DNA of 54,728 nucleotides from CBFGTV01 sp965652145 (GCA_965652145.1 CBFGTV010000015.1:1-54728), one strand, 5' to 3'; positions 16,694 to 25,043 are shown, counted from the first letter of the stretch. Made by a program: numbers and translations. Notes: generated from the letters alone by a model not told the origin.

Positions 16694-17472
16694 TTCGGTT
16701 TTTGAAAAAGTTTTATACATCCCTTATCTTCCTTTTCCTCTACGCCCCTATTGTCGTATTGATTATCTTCTCCTTTAACAATTCTAGGTCGAGGGGCAGC
16801 TGGGACGGTTTCACCCTTAAATGGTATGTAGAGCTTTTCCAGGACAGGCAAATCATGTCGGCCTTATATTATACCCTGGCCATTGCCATATTATCTTCAA
16901 TTATTGCCACTGCCATCGGAACTGCTGCAGCCATTGGTATTCACAATATGAAACGACTACCCAAGGCAATTGTAATGAATTTAACCTATTTACCCGTACT
17001 AAATCCTGATATTGTAACTGGAATTGCCCTTATGCTTTTATTTATATTTGCTCAAATACAGTTAGGCTTTTTTTCTCTGCTTTTAGCCCATATCACCTTT
17101 AACATTCCTTATGTCATTTTATCGGTGCTTCCAAAGCTAAAGCAGCTAAATAAGCATCTCTATGAAGCCGCCCTGGATTTAGGGGCAAGCCCCGGCTATG
17201 CCTTAAGAAAAGTGATTATCCCCGAAATTATGCCGGGCATCATTACCGGTTTTTTGCTGGCCTTTACCCTCTCATTAGATGATTTTGTCATCAGCTTCTT
17301 TACCACCGGTTCAGGGGTATCGAATCTGTCCATAACCATCTATTCCATGGCCAGAAGGGGGATTAATCCCAAAATAAATGCCCTTTCCACCCTGATGTTT
17401 GTCAGCGTGCTGCTTCTATTGATACTTGTCAACACAAGAATGTCAAAGGATAAAATAAAGGAGGATGTATAA
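16687..17472 (+). CDS. potC: Spermidine/putrescine ABC transporter permease
   Basis: A 261-residue permease partner of PotB, with an N-terminal membrane helix and docking loop EAALDLGASPGYALRKV. The AGGAGG-like site lies inside the end of potB. The stop is immediately followed by the potD ATG with no spacer. Confidence 0.92.
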   Translation: MVIRFLKKFYTSLIFLFLYAPIVVLIIFSFNNSRSRGSWDGFTLKWYVELFQDRQIMSALYYTLAIAILSSIIATAIGTAAAIGIHNMKRLPKAIVMNLTYLPVLNPDIVTGIALMLLFIFAQIQLGFFSLLLAHITFNIPYVILSVLPKLKQLNKHLYEAALDLGASPGYALRKVIIPEIMPGIITGFLLAFTLSLDDFVISFFTTGSGVSNLSITIYSMARRGINPKINALSTLMFVSVLLLLILVNTRMSKDKIKEDV

Positions 17473-18519
17473 ATGAAGAAAAGATTCAAATGCTTTCTAC
17501 TTATTGTATTGATATTGGCCTCTAGCCTAAGCCTGCTGGCCTGTGGTAAGGACGATCGGGTTACACTAAAGGTATACAACTGGGGCGACTATATAGACGA
17601 ATCGGTGATTGATGAATTTGAAAAGCAATATGGTATTCGAGTGATTTATGATACCTTTGCCACCAATGAAGACATGTACGTAAAAATTATGGCCGGTGGC
17701 AGTGATTATGACGTTGCCTTTCCTTCAGACTATATGATTAAGAAGATGATCGATGAAGAATTGCTTCATAAAATTGACTTTAATAAAGTTCCCAATTACA
17801 AATACATTGATGATCGATTTAAAAACCTGGATTACGATATCAACAATGAATATTCTGTTCCCTATATGTGGGGTACGGTAGGAATTTTATATAATGAAGA
17901 TATGGTAACAGAGCCCGTTGATAGTTGGAGAGTGCTTTGGGATGAAAAATACAGTAAACAAATACTAATGCTTGACAGCCAAAGAGACTCCATCGGGATT
18001 ACTTTAAAAATGCTGGGTTATTCCTTAAATACAAAAAATGTAGATGAGCTGGAGGCTGCCAAGAATGCATTAATTGAACAAAAACCCTTGGTACTTGCTT
18101 ATGTTGGCGATGAAGTAAAGGATAAAATGATCAACGAAGAGGCTGCCCTGGCAGTGGTTTGGTCTGGTGATGCGATCTACATGATGAGAGAAAATGAAAA
18201 TTTGAAGTATGTTGTTCCTGAAGAAGGCAGTAACCTGTGGTTTGACGCCATGGTCATTCCCAAAACAAGTAATAATAAAAAGGAAGCTGAGCTTTTTATC
18301 AACTTTATGTGTGAAACAGAAATAGCCTATAGAAATTCTGATTACATCGGTTATTCTACTCCCCATCAAGAAGCAAGAAAGCTGTTGGACCCTGACCTGG
18401 TTAATGATCCTACAGCCTACCCGGAAGAAGAGGATTTAGTTAATTCAGAGGTCTTTAAGGATTTAGCAGGTTCAATCAGAGAATATGACCGTATTTGGAC
18501 AGAAGTAAAATCGTATTAG
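17473..18519 (+). CDS. potD: Spermidine/putrescine-binding lipoprotein
   Basis: A 348-residue periplasmic-binding-type lipoprotein. The signal peptide ends in lipobox LLAC with C24 lipidated. The mature start, VTLKVYNWGDYIDESVIDEF, is the family hallmark. Residues such as W36, Y38 and the later GDAIYMMRE strand belong to the polyamine site. It is the last gene of potABCD and is followed by a strong hairpin. Confidence 0.93.
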   Translation: MKKRFKCFLLIVLILASSLSLLACGKDDRVTLKVYNWGDYIDESVIDEFEKQYGIRVIYDTFATNEDMYVKIMAGGSDYDVAFPSDYMIKKMIDEELLHKIDFNKVPNYKYIDDRFKNLDYDINNEYSVPYMWGTVGILYNEDMVTEPVDSWRVLWDEKYSKQILMLDSQRDSIGITLKMLGYSLNTKNVDELEAAKNALIEQKPLVLAYVGDEVKDKMINEEAALAVVWSGDAIYMMRENENLKYVVPEEGSNLWFDAMVIPKTSNNKKEAELFINFMCETEIAYRNSDYIGYSTPHQEARKLLDPDLVNDPTAYPEEEDLVNSEVFKDLAGSIREYDRIWTEVKSY

Positions 18520-18526
18520 TCACATA

Positions 18527-18571
18527 AAGCTCAATAAAGCCCCATCCGTTGGATGGGGCTTTGTCGAGCTT
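18527..18571. terminator. Bidirectional terminator between potD and the NhaC-family gene
   Basis: An AAAGCCCCATCC/GGATGGGGCTTT 12-bp stem (18536-18547 with 18551-18562) is extended by an outer AAGCTC/GAGCTT stem across a 3x3 internal loop. The U-tails are short in both directions, but stability is high and the genes converge. Confidence 0.78.
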
Positions 18572-18572
18572 A

Positions 18573-20162
18573 TTATGAATCAATCGTAACCCTAGATCGA
18601 AATTTTGATATGGTAAACAACGTAATTGCCAACAAACCTACAGACGCAACCAAGCTAATTAAGGGATTGTTAGTAAAGCCGGCAATGATAAAACCTATAA
18701 AGGATACTGCTGCAACTGTTAAAGCATAGGGTATCTGGGTTGAAACATGATCAATGTGATGGCATGCAGCTCCGGTAGATGACAAAATTGTTGTATCCGA
18801 AATGGGCGAACAGTGGTCTCCAAAAACTGCCCCAGCCAACACAGATGCCATCATTACCCCGATCATTTCAGGATTGACACCGCCGCTGATGGGAATAGCA
18901 ATGGGCAGCATGATGGCAAAGGTACCCCAGGAGGTGCCTGTAGAAAAGGCAATCAACCCTGAAACGATAAACATAATAGCTGGTAGTAGCTTAACCGGTA
19001 CCCTACTGCCAATCAAACTGGCAACAAAGGTTCCTGTTTGCAGGCCATCATCCCTTAAAACAGAGCCAAAGGTCCAGGCTAAAATTAAAATACAAAAGGC
19101 TGGAATCATTGATTTTGCCCCTTGAATAAAGGCATTCATGAATTCTCCATAGGTCATTAATTTTCTGGGAACAAATAAAACCATACATAAAATCAATGCT
19201 CCTATGCCTCCGTAGACTAAAGAGGTGGCCGAATCGGTGTCAGCAAAGGCTTGCCACAGGCTTATGTCGCCGCCAAAATAGCCTCCTGTATAAAGCATAG
19301 CCAAAATGGTAAAGAGAATCAACCCAACAATTGGAATAATCAGATCAAGGGGTGTTCCCTTTTTCGAGACTTTTAAACTGCTAAAGTCATCACCAGGGGC
19401 AGTGGCATCTCTGTCGGCCTGTAATTCACCATGATCCATCGCCCTTTGCTCGAATTGGGCCATCGGGCCAAATTCCAGCCTGGTAATGGAAATAACAACC
19501 ACCATTAATAAAGATAACCAGGCATATATGTTAAAGGGCACTGTGGCCATAAAGCCGCTTAATCCATTCAACTGGAAACCTGATTGTCTCAAGGTCGGCT
19601 CCATTACAGAAATAATGTAAGCAACCCAGCTTGAAATAGGTACCAATATCGTCACAGGGGCCGCTGTTGAATCTAATATATAAGCCAGCTTGGCCCTGGA
19701 AATTTTATAGCGATCTGTTAAGGGTCTCATAACTGTTCCCACAGTTAAGCTATTGAAATAATCATCTATAAAGATAATGCAGCCCAGTAAAAACACGGCC
19801 AATTGGGCACCACCTCTAGATTTCACCTTTTTAGCCGCCCACTCGCCATAGGCTCCAGATCCCCCGGCAGCCGTTACAACTGCCACCATGCCCCCCAATA
19901 GGGCTAAAAATAATAAAATTGCCATATTCCATGGATCACCGGCATTATTGATAATAGACTGGACCATTTCAACCAAAGGCCCGATAATGGGATTCGAAGA
20001 GGCTAGATTCGCCAAAACCTCCGGAGGGGCAAAATTTACATAAATGAAGTACCCTGAAAAAATCCCCACCAATAATGAACCCAATACTTCCTTTGTCAGT
20101 AAAGCCAATACGACTGCGATAATTGGCGGCAGCAATGCCAGCCAACCATAAGCATGTTCCAT
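18573..20162 (-). CDS. NhaC-family Na+/H+ antiporter-like transporter, probable lysine transporter
   Basis: A 529-residue polytopic membrane protein with about 11-12 helices and NhaC-family segments such as FIDDYFNSLTVGTVMRPLTD and GDHCSPISDTTILSSTGA. By family alone it would be a sodium/proton antiporter. However, a complete lysine riboswitch with its own promoter and terminator precedes it, so its cargo is probably lysine. This agrees with earlier comparative-genomics work placing an NhaC-type transporter in the lysine regulon (from memory, not checked). Start: AAGGAGG upstream of ATG. It shares no operon with arsA. Confidence 0.85.
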   Translation of the reverse strand: MEHAYGWLALLPPIIAVVLALLTKEVLGSLLVGIFSGYFIYVNFAPPEVLANLASSNPIIGPLVEMVQSIINNAGDPWNMAILLFLALLGGMVAVVTAAGGSGAYGEWAAKKVKSRGGAQLAVFLLGCIIFIDDYFNSLTVGTVMRPLTDRYKISRAKLAYILDSTAAPVTILVPISSWVAYIISVMEPTLRQSGFQLNGLSGFMATVPFNIYAWLSLLMVVVISITRLEFGPMAQFEQRAMDHGELQADRDATAPGDDFSSLKVSKKGTPLDLIIPIVGLILFTILAMLYTGGYFGGDISLWQAFADTDSATSLVYGGIGALILCMVLFVPRKLMTYGEFMNAFIQGAKSMIPAFCILILAWTFGSVLRDDGLQTGTFVASLIGSRVPVKLLPAIMFIVSGLIAFSTGTSWGTFAIMLPIAIPISGGVNPEMIGVMMASVLAGAVFGDHCSPISDTTILSSTGAACHHIDHVSTQIPYALTVAAVSFIGFIIAGFTNNPLISLVASVGLLAITLFTISKFRSRVTIDS

Positions 20163-20235
20163 TGCGTTATCCTCCTTATGTTGTCAATTCACCCTTTAAT
20201 TGTTGCTTCTTTTTCTAAGTTAATTATCTTTCCAA

Positions 20236-20292
20236 AAAACAAAAAAATCTAACAGTGTTGTCAGATTTTTATTTTAGCAATAAAAATAAAAA
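20236..20292 (-). terminator. Lysine-riboswitch expression platform (terminator/antiterminator)
   Basis: The terminator is a 12-bp stem with one G-U pair, 20259-20270 with 20243-20254 and a 4-nt loop, followed by TTTTTTTGTTTTTT. The mutually exclusive antiterminator TTTTTATTTT/AAAATAAAAA (20283-20292 with 20266-20275) uses part of the terminator 5' arm. Transcription is therefore expected to stop when lysine is bound. Confidence 0.82.
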
Positions 20293-20318
20293 CCCCTACA
20301 CCTCCATTTCCCTTAGTT

Positions 20319-20495
20319 GAGATAGCACAACATCAAAATCCTGGGTGGAAAATTTTGATGACAGTTCTGCACCTCTTCGATACAGACCCAGCAGCAGGCT
20401 TTGGTACCTGTCACTTCGGCGATGGTTCCTTTCAATATACCTCATTGGCTTCCAACCTCTTGTATATCTACTCTTAAACACCGCGCCTCTACCTC
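20319..20495 (-). promoter_or_regulatory. Lysine riboswitch (L box) aptamer
   Basis: On the minus strand the conserved L-box blocks occur in order. They are P1 strand GAGGTAG (20489-20495), AGAGGCGCGG, TTTAAGAGTA, GAAAGG, ATCGCCGAAGTG, GCTGGGTCTGT, GTGCAGAACTGTCA, and the closing GTGCTATCTC (P1 partner CTATCTC at 20319-20325). These match the B. subtilis lysC leader blocks I know. It controls the NhaC-family gene downstream. The apparent reading frames across 20296-20734 are products of this RNA, not genes. Confidence 0.93.
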
Positions 20496-20543
20496 ACCTC
20501 CCCTGGAGATGAGGATTTTTTATGAAATTGTAATACATATAAT

Positions 20544-20572
20544 ACAATAACAAAATCAATGTCCTTTGTCAA
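20544..20572 (-). promoter_or_regulatory. Promoter of the lysine-riboswitch transcript
   Basis: Minus strand: perfect TTGACA (plus 20567-20572), a 17-bp spacer and TATTGT (plus 20544-20549). It starts the transcript about 40 nt before the aptamer, leaving room for a 10-bp hairpin at 20493-20515. Confidence 0.65.
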
Positions 20573-20583
20573 ACAGAAATTAT

Positions 20584-20613
20584 TGCAAAAACAAACCTCC
20601 GCCAGGCGGAGGT
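20584..20613 (-). terminator. Terminator of the ars operon
   Basis: ACCTCCGC/GCGGAGGT with a 3-nt loop (20595-20613) is followed on the minus strand by TTGTTTTTG. It lies directly after the arsA stop. Confidence 0.88.
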
Positions 20614-20618
20614 ATAGC

Positions 20619-22367
20619 TTAAGGCTCCAACAGTCGATATAACTGCTCTCCTTTAACTTCTTCAGGAGTCCAGCCCACAAGGCCAAAGCTGCCATTGGTT
20701 CGGTGGGCCACCCAATTAATCCATGGTATTTCATTATTAGCCCTGGCCCTTAATACGGTATTGGTACTTCCTGCTCCATATAAGGAACCATTAATTATCC
20801 ACCATTTGCTATAGATACCTGCCCGTTTTAAGTCATCCTCCAGTCTCATGGCTTCAAATACCGGAGTGGTTTCTGGCAGCGTAACAATAATCACCTCGGT
20901 CTCATCCCGATTACTGATTCTGGGAAGAAGCTTCTTAACAGAAAGCGGTATGTCTCCTTGGGAACGCTGGATTTCCCGATGATAGCTTTGGGTTGAATCC
21001 AAAAGCAGTAGTGTATGCCCCGTTGGGGCAGTATCAATGACGACCACCTGATCATCGGCAGCCTCTACAATTTCTGCAAAGGCTCTAAAGACGGCAATTT
21101 CCTGTGTACAGGGTGAGCGAAGATCCTCTTCCACATAGGCAAGGGCTTCCTCCGACATGGTTTCCCTGGCCTTAGCCAGAACCTCATCACGATATTTCCT
21201 TAATTCTACTGCCTCATCGATGTGGCTCAATGTAATGGTTGAAGAAGAATTAATAATGAAGTTCAGATGGCCTGCCGGGTCAGTTGTAGTCAAATGAACC
21301 TTTAATCCCTTCTTAGCCAACCCCAGGGCAATGGCAGCAGCAATGGTGGTCTTTCCAACGCCCCCCTTCCCCATGGTAAAGATTACTCTTTTTTGGGATC
21401 GATAAAGATCCTCTACTATATTTTGAAGTTTTGGCAGCTTCTGAACAGACAATTCTACATGATCCAAGGGCATTTGATCCTGGGTCAGAAAAGCCCTTAC
21501 CCTGTCAAGCCCGGTTATATTATAGCCCCTAAGGGGAATTCCATATATCACCATATGCTTCAAGTCAGCAGGTATCTCTTTTAAAGCTAGTTGCTGCTTC
21601 TCAAATAATCTCTTTGAGACCTGGTCGTCCCACTCCATTAACAGTCCATTGATAATCAAAATTTGATTGCACACACCAATTTCAATTAGCTCTTGAGAAG
21701 CCCTTTGGGCTTCCTTCAATGGCGTTGCTTCCGGCCTGGAAACGAGAATCACGGTGGTTTCCTCAGAATTAGAAAGGGTTTTTACAGCTTTTTGGTAAAT
21801 TTCCTTTTTATCCTCCAATCCTGAAAGCTGCCCCAGGCACGAGGCACCGTGGGTATTTTCACTAATGAAATTACTCCATGCAGAAGGAAGCTGAAGCATC
21901 CGCAGGGTGTGACCCGTAGGAGCAGTATCAAAAATAATATGATCATAGTTATTTCGAATGGTTTCATCAGCAATAAAATTGGAAAATTCATTGAAGGCAG
22001 CAATTTCCACCGTACAAGAGCCCGAAAGCTGCTCTGCCATATTGGCAATTACCGAATCGGGAAGTTTTCCACGATAGGGAGCAATCACACTCTCTTTATA
22101 TTCTTCCGCTGCTTGAATTGGGTCCAGATTAGCTACCACCAAATTAGGCACCTCAGGAATAGAAGTTCCTCTATTTGACAGCTCCATGCCAAAGACATCC
22201 TGTAAATTTGAAGCCGGATCAGTGCTAATCAACATCACCCTTTTCCCTTCATCGGCCAGGGTCATGGCCGTGGCACAGGCAGTGGAGGTCTTGCCTACGC
22301 CCCCCTTCCCTGTAAAAAAAAGATATTTTGTAAGTTGAATTTTTTTAGGGTCAAACAAGTTATACAT
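20619..22367 (-). CDS. arsA: Arsenite-translocating ATPase ArsA
   Basis: A 582-residue tandem-repeat ATPase. The P-loop of A1 is at 20-27 and of A2 at 333-340 (both GKGGVGKT), with switch-II-like DTAPTGHT signature motifs at 147-154 and 445-452. The three metalloid-binding cysteines of E. coli ArsA (C113, C172, C422) correspond to C118, C177 and C420. ArsA normally energises ArsB or Acr3, but neither gene is present here. ATG overlaps the arsD stop by one base (TAATG), and a strong terminator follows. Confidence 0.93.
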   Translation of the reverse strand: MYNLFDPKKIQLTKYLFFTGKGGVGKTSTACATAMTLADEGKRVMLISTDPASNLQDVFGMELSNRGTSIPEVPNLVVANLDPIQAAEEYKESVIAPYRGKLPDSVIANMAEQLSGSCTVEIAAFNEFSNFIADETIRNNYDHIIFDTAPTGHTLRMLQLPSAWSNFISENTHGASCLGQLSGLEDKKEIYQKAVKTLSNSEETTVILVSRPEATPLKEAQRASQELIEIGVCNQILIINGLLMEWDDQVSKRLFEKQQLALKEIPADLKHMVIYGIPLRGYNITGLDRVRAFLTQDQMPLDHVELSVQKLPKLQNIVEDLYRSQKRVIFTMGKGGVGKTTIAAAIALGLAKKGLKVHLTTTDPAGHLNFIINSSSTITLSHIDEAVELRKYRDEVLAKARETMSEEALAYVEEDLRSPCTQEIAVFRAFAEIVEAADDQVVVIDTAPTGHTLLLLDSTQSYHREIQRSQGDIPLSVKKLLPRISNRDETEVIIVTLPETTPVFEAMRLEDDLKRAGIYSKWWIINGSLYGAGSTNTVLRARANNEIPWINWVAHRTNGSFGLVGWTPEEVKGEQLYRLLEP

Positions 22368-22765
22368 TAGCAGCAGCCGCCTTTACAGCCACAACCTTCA
22401 TTTGTCTTAGGCTTAATCTTAACTCTATTATCAAGCTTTTGCTCCTCTACTAATGCCTCGGGCGATAAATCCAATAATGTAATGATTTCCTCATTGGTTG
22501 GGTATCGTTTTGTAATTTTAACCTCCCCATCCACAACAGTGGCAGGTAAAATCTCAACTCCCCCTGCTTCCATCAGGCGGCTTATTTCTTCATTGTTGAC
22601 GAATTCCTGGGGGGAATTAGATAAATTGTATCGTTCTATTATGATTCCCTTTTTCTTTAGCGTGTTTAGAGCTGTCGAAATTCTAAGAAGCTCCGGATCA
22701 ACCCCTACTCCACAGAGTCCTGTTGGGCAGCACATGGCTGGCTCATAAATTAACATTTTTTTCAT
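22367..22765 (-). CDS. arsD: Arsenical metallochaperone/regulator ArsD
   Basis: A 132-residue protein that delivers arsenite to ArsA and acts as a weak repressor. The essential C12, C13 and C18 (CCPTGLC) are present, as are the C-terminal pairs C125-X-C127 and C131-C132. It is coupled to arsA by a one-base overlap, matching the usual arsDA pair. Confidence 0.93.
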   Translation of the reverse strand: MKKMLIYEPAMCCPTGLCGVGVDPELLRISTALNTLKKKGIIIERYNLSNSPQEFVNNEEISRLMEAGGVEILPATVVDGEVKITKRYPTNEEIITLLDLSPEALVEEQKLDNRVKIKPKTNEGCGCKGGCC

Positions 22766-22780
22766 AATAAAACATCTCCT

Positions 22781-23197
22781 TTAATTTTTTAGTTTCAGCT
22801 CCCCTGCTGTAATCCTTCTGGCTAAATCCTTCACTTTTGCCTCAATGGTTCTAGCTGTATAAGTAAATGCCTCGGGCCCCTTACCAGAGGGGTCCTCTAA
22901 TCCCCAATCCTCTTCATGCTTCGATGGCAAAAAGGGACAGGCCACATTACAGCCCATCTTTATAACAATATCCACCTCCGGCAGATCAGTGAGCAGCTTT
23001 GAATATTGGCCTTTGTTCATATCAATACCATATCGTTCTTTAATGGTTTTTACAGCATCTTGATTAATTTGATTTCTCAGCTCTGTTCCAGCAGAATAGG
23101 ACTCAAAAACCTCCGAAGCAAAGAGCTTGCCCAGTGCTTCAGCCATTTGAGATCTGCAGGAATTATGAACACAAATAAAAGCCACTTTAGGTTTCAT
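22781..23197 (-). CDS. arsC: Arsenate reductase, thioredoxin-coupled type
   Basis: A 138-residue enzyme of the low-molecular-weight phosphatase fold, reducing arsenate to arsenite. The catalytic P-loop is CX5R at C9-R15 (CVHNSCRS). The relay cysteines are C83 and C87 (GCNVACPFLP), and the general acid is the Asp in EDPSG. This is the Bacillus/Staphylococcus type, not the glutaredoxin type. It lies 15 bp upstream of arsD in the ars operon. Confidence 0.93.
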   Translation of the reverse strand: MKPKVAFICVHNSCRSQMAEALGKLFASEVFESYSAGTELRNQINQDAVKTIKERYGIDMNKGQYSKLLTDLPEVDIVIKMGCNVACPFLPSKHEEDWGLEDPSGKGPEAFTYTARTIEAKVKDLARRITAGELKLKN

Positions 23198-23220
23198 AAA
23201 TGACCTCCTTTAAAACGTCA

Positions 23221-23583
23221 TTAAAATTTTTTCCCATCCCTCAGGTCATCACAATTCAGCCTGCTGTCCAAATAGCGCATCAACCGCTTATGATCCTTCT
23301 GACAAATTTCCAGGTTGACTATTGCTGTCTTGATGACTTCTGTAATGAAGGGATATTCCTTTAAGGTTTTTTGATTTAATTGATAATATACATATTTTGT
23401 TTGTTTGAAATTATCTAGCAGCTTAGCGTTGGTCAGCTTTATTAAATGTCTTGAGGCATTGGACTGGGTGATTTCTAATATTTCTTCAATTTCACAGACA
23501 CACAATTCCCTTTCCAGGAGAATTGCCAATATCCGAAGCCTGGTTTCATCTCCCAGAGCCTTTACCCCTTGTAATAAATCCAT
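23221..23583 (-). CDS. arsR: Arsenic-responsive repressor ArsR
   Basis: A 120-residue winged-helix repressor. The metalloid-sensing cysteines C28 and C30 lie in ELCVCEIEEIL, and the recognition helix is ITQSNASRHLIKL. It is the first gene of arsRCDA and is preceded by palindromes covering the promoter, so the operon should be autorepressed and induced by As(III) or Sb(III). Confidence 0.92.
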   Translation of the reverse strand: MDLLQGVKALGDETRLRILAILLERELCVCEIEEILEITQSNASRHLIKLTNAKLLDNFKQTKYVYYQLNQKTLKEYPFITEVIKTAIVNLEICQKDHKRLMRYLDSRLNCDDLRDGKKF

Positions 23584-23606
23584 AATTAGAATTTCCTCCT
23601 AAATAA

Positions 23607-23640
23607 AATATGATCATATTCACTTACAATCATATGATAA
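23607..23640 (-). promoter_or_regulatory. ars operon promoter and ArsR operators
   Basis: Minus strand: TTATCA (plus 23635-23640), a 16-bp spacer and TATGAT (plus 23613-23618). Two palindromes, AATATGATCATATT (23607-23620) and ATCATATGAT (23629-23638), overlap the -10 and -35 respectively. They share the ATCATAT core and are the obvious ArsR sites. Confidence 0.65.
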
Positions 23641-23666
23641 CTTTTCCAATTCTGCAAGTATTTTCG

Positions 23667-23711
23667 AAAAAAAAATCTCTTTAAAAAGAACTGCGTTCAT
23701 TTTCAAAGAGA
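23667..23711 (-). terminator. Terminator of udk
   Basis: The stem TCTCTTT/AAAGAGA (23705-23711 with 23676-23682) continues with an inner GAAC/GTTC helix past a bulge. It is followed by a run of nine U residues on the minus strand. Confidence 0.8.
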
Positions 23712-23728
23712 ATTGGTTATTACATCTG

Positions 23729-24355
23729 CTATTTTTCAAAACTGTTTAAAATACTATTCACCTTGTCCACCAGCATGGAATAGGCCACATGATTCATTCC
23801 TCCCTCGGGAATAATGATATCTGCCTTTTTTTTACTTGGCTCAACGAAGGCCTCATGCATGGGCTTTACAGTATTTAAATATTGATTAATCACTGAATCA
23901 ATATCTCTGCCCCGATCATGAATGTCTCTGATCAATCTTCTGGCAAATCGGATATCTGAATCGGTATCTACAAATACTTTAATATCCATCAATTCCACCA
24001 GCTCCGGATTTTCAAATATTAAAATCCCCTCAAGGATAATTACCTTTTTAGGAGCTTCTTCTACGGTTTCCTCTAAACGTAGATGCTCAATAAAGGAATA
24101 TACCGGCCTTCTAATGGCTTCAAAATTTTTAAGGCTTTTCAGCTGTTCAATCAGCAGTTGAGTATCAAAGGCATTGGGGTGATCAAAATTTAGCTTTTTT
24201 CGTTCTTCATGGGAAAGATGATTAAAGGAATGGTAATAATAGTCTTGACATAGTAATAGCACATCATCCTCGAAGCCCTCTTTTAATCTCCTTGCCAGGG
24301 TGGTTTTACCCGAGCCGGTACCCCCTGCAATTCCAATTATTACTGCCTGAGTCAT
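23729..24355 (-). CDS. udk: Uridine kinase
   Basis: A 208-residue P-loop kinase phosphorylating uridine and cytidine to their monophosphates. Walker A is GGTGSGKT near residues 11-18, with CQDYYYHSFNHLS following and the DFDHPNAFD-type substrate region (NFDHPNAFDTQLL). Size is normal for Udk. It is a stand-alone gene closed by a U9 terminator. Confidence 0.92.
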   Translation of the reverse strand: MTQAVIIGIAGGTGSGKTTLARRLKEGFEDDVLLLCQDYYYHSFNHLSHEERKKLNFDHPNAFDTQLLIEQLKSLKNFEAIRRPVYSFIEHLRLEETVEEAPKKVIILEGILIFENPELVELMDIKVFVDTDSDIRFARRLIRDIHDRGRDIDSVINQYLNTVKPMHEAFVEPSKKKADIIIPEGGMNHVAYSMLVDKVNSILNSFEK

Positions 24356-24532
24356 CCTGTAATCCTCCTATAATTGATTCTGTCGCCATCTATACTTCTC
24401 TGTCTTTAGAGGTGATATCTGATGGCTCAGTTTTGACTTATTCCTGACGCCTATTATAACATCAATTTTTATCGAAGGGAATATAATTTTAGGGAAAAAG
24501 CAGGTAATATTAAACTCCCAGAAAAAAGGCAT

Positions 24533-24585
24533 AAAAAAACCCCAAAATCCAGTGCATTATTTTAATCATGATCTGGATTTTGGGT
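24533..24585. terminator. Terminator after the anti-sigma factor gene
   Basis: A 13-bp stem, ACCCAAAATCCAG with CTGGATTTTGGGT (24540-24552 with 24573-24585), has a 20-nt loop and seven Us on the minus strand. The plus-strand side also ends in T-rich sequence. Confidence 0.82.
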
Positions 24586-24592
24586 TTTGTTT

Positions 24593-24994
24593 TTATTGGT
24601 GCGCTATTTTAAAAACAAGCTTAACTTCACCTTTTGTTCCGCACAGGTCAAGATCATCACAATAGCTCATGAGTATTGGTATTCCTCTGCCATGCTCCTC
24701 CTCCCAATCTGGAAAATCGTAGCATAGCTCCCTTTGAATACCGCCACCTTCATCTTTAATAACAATTTCTACTATATTTGACTCTATTTTAACCTTCAGT
24801 GTAATTTTTTTATCTTCTATTTCCTGGTTGCCATGAAGATAACTATTGGCCAGGGCCTCCGAAACACAAAGCCTTATTCTAAATATATCTTTCGTACATT
24901 TTGAGCAGGCAGCAATAAAATCCATCGCTTCAGCCGCCATTTTTTTAATTTCAGTGGGTTTGGTAGGTATTACCTTAATAAATTCCTGCTTCAT
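24593..24994 (-). CDS. RsbW/SpoIIAB-like anti-sigma factor kinase (orphan)
   Basis: A GHKL-fold ATP-binding protein of 133 residues. The N box is SEALANSYLHGN, the G1 box DEGGGI and the G2 box HGRGIPIL, the pattern of serine kinases that bind sigma factors or anti-anti-sigma factors. The ATG at 24994 is chosen over an upstream in-frame TTG (25012), which lacks a ribosome site. The GGTGGG upstream of the ATG is itself weak. No STAS antagonist or sigma factor gene is adjacent, so its partners lie elsewhere. Confidence 0.78.
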   Translation of the reverse strand: MKQEFIKVIPTKPTEIKKMAAEAMDFIAACSKCTKDIFRIRLCVSEALANSYLHGNQEIEDKKITLKVKIESNIVEIVIKDEGGGIQRELCYDFPDWEEEHGRGIPILMSYCDDLDLCGTKGEVKLVFKIAHQ

Positions 24995-25043
24995 TACATT
25001 CCCACCCAACAATTATATTTTTCATGTCAGCCTGAAGCTTCAT
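24975..25043 (-). CDS. Possible 22-codon leader peptide overlapping the anti-sigma gene
   Basis: On the minus strand an AGGAGG is followed 8 nt later by ATG, opening a short frame (MKLQADMKNIIVGWECNEAG plus two residues, then TAA). It ends 20 nt inside the anti-sigma gene, in another frame. This ribosome site is far better than the one before the anti-sigma ATG, so translational coupling is plausible. A sequencing frameshift is the alternative. Confidence 0.35.
   Translation of the reverse strand: MKLQADMKNIIVGWECNEAGIY

Noticed and set aside
20296..20734. Two short minus-strand reading frames upstream of the NhaC-family gene
   Set aside because: They lie across the lysine riboswitch, its promoter, the ars terminator and the end of arsA in the wrong frame, and have no ribosome site.
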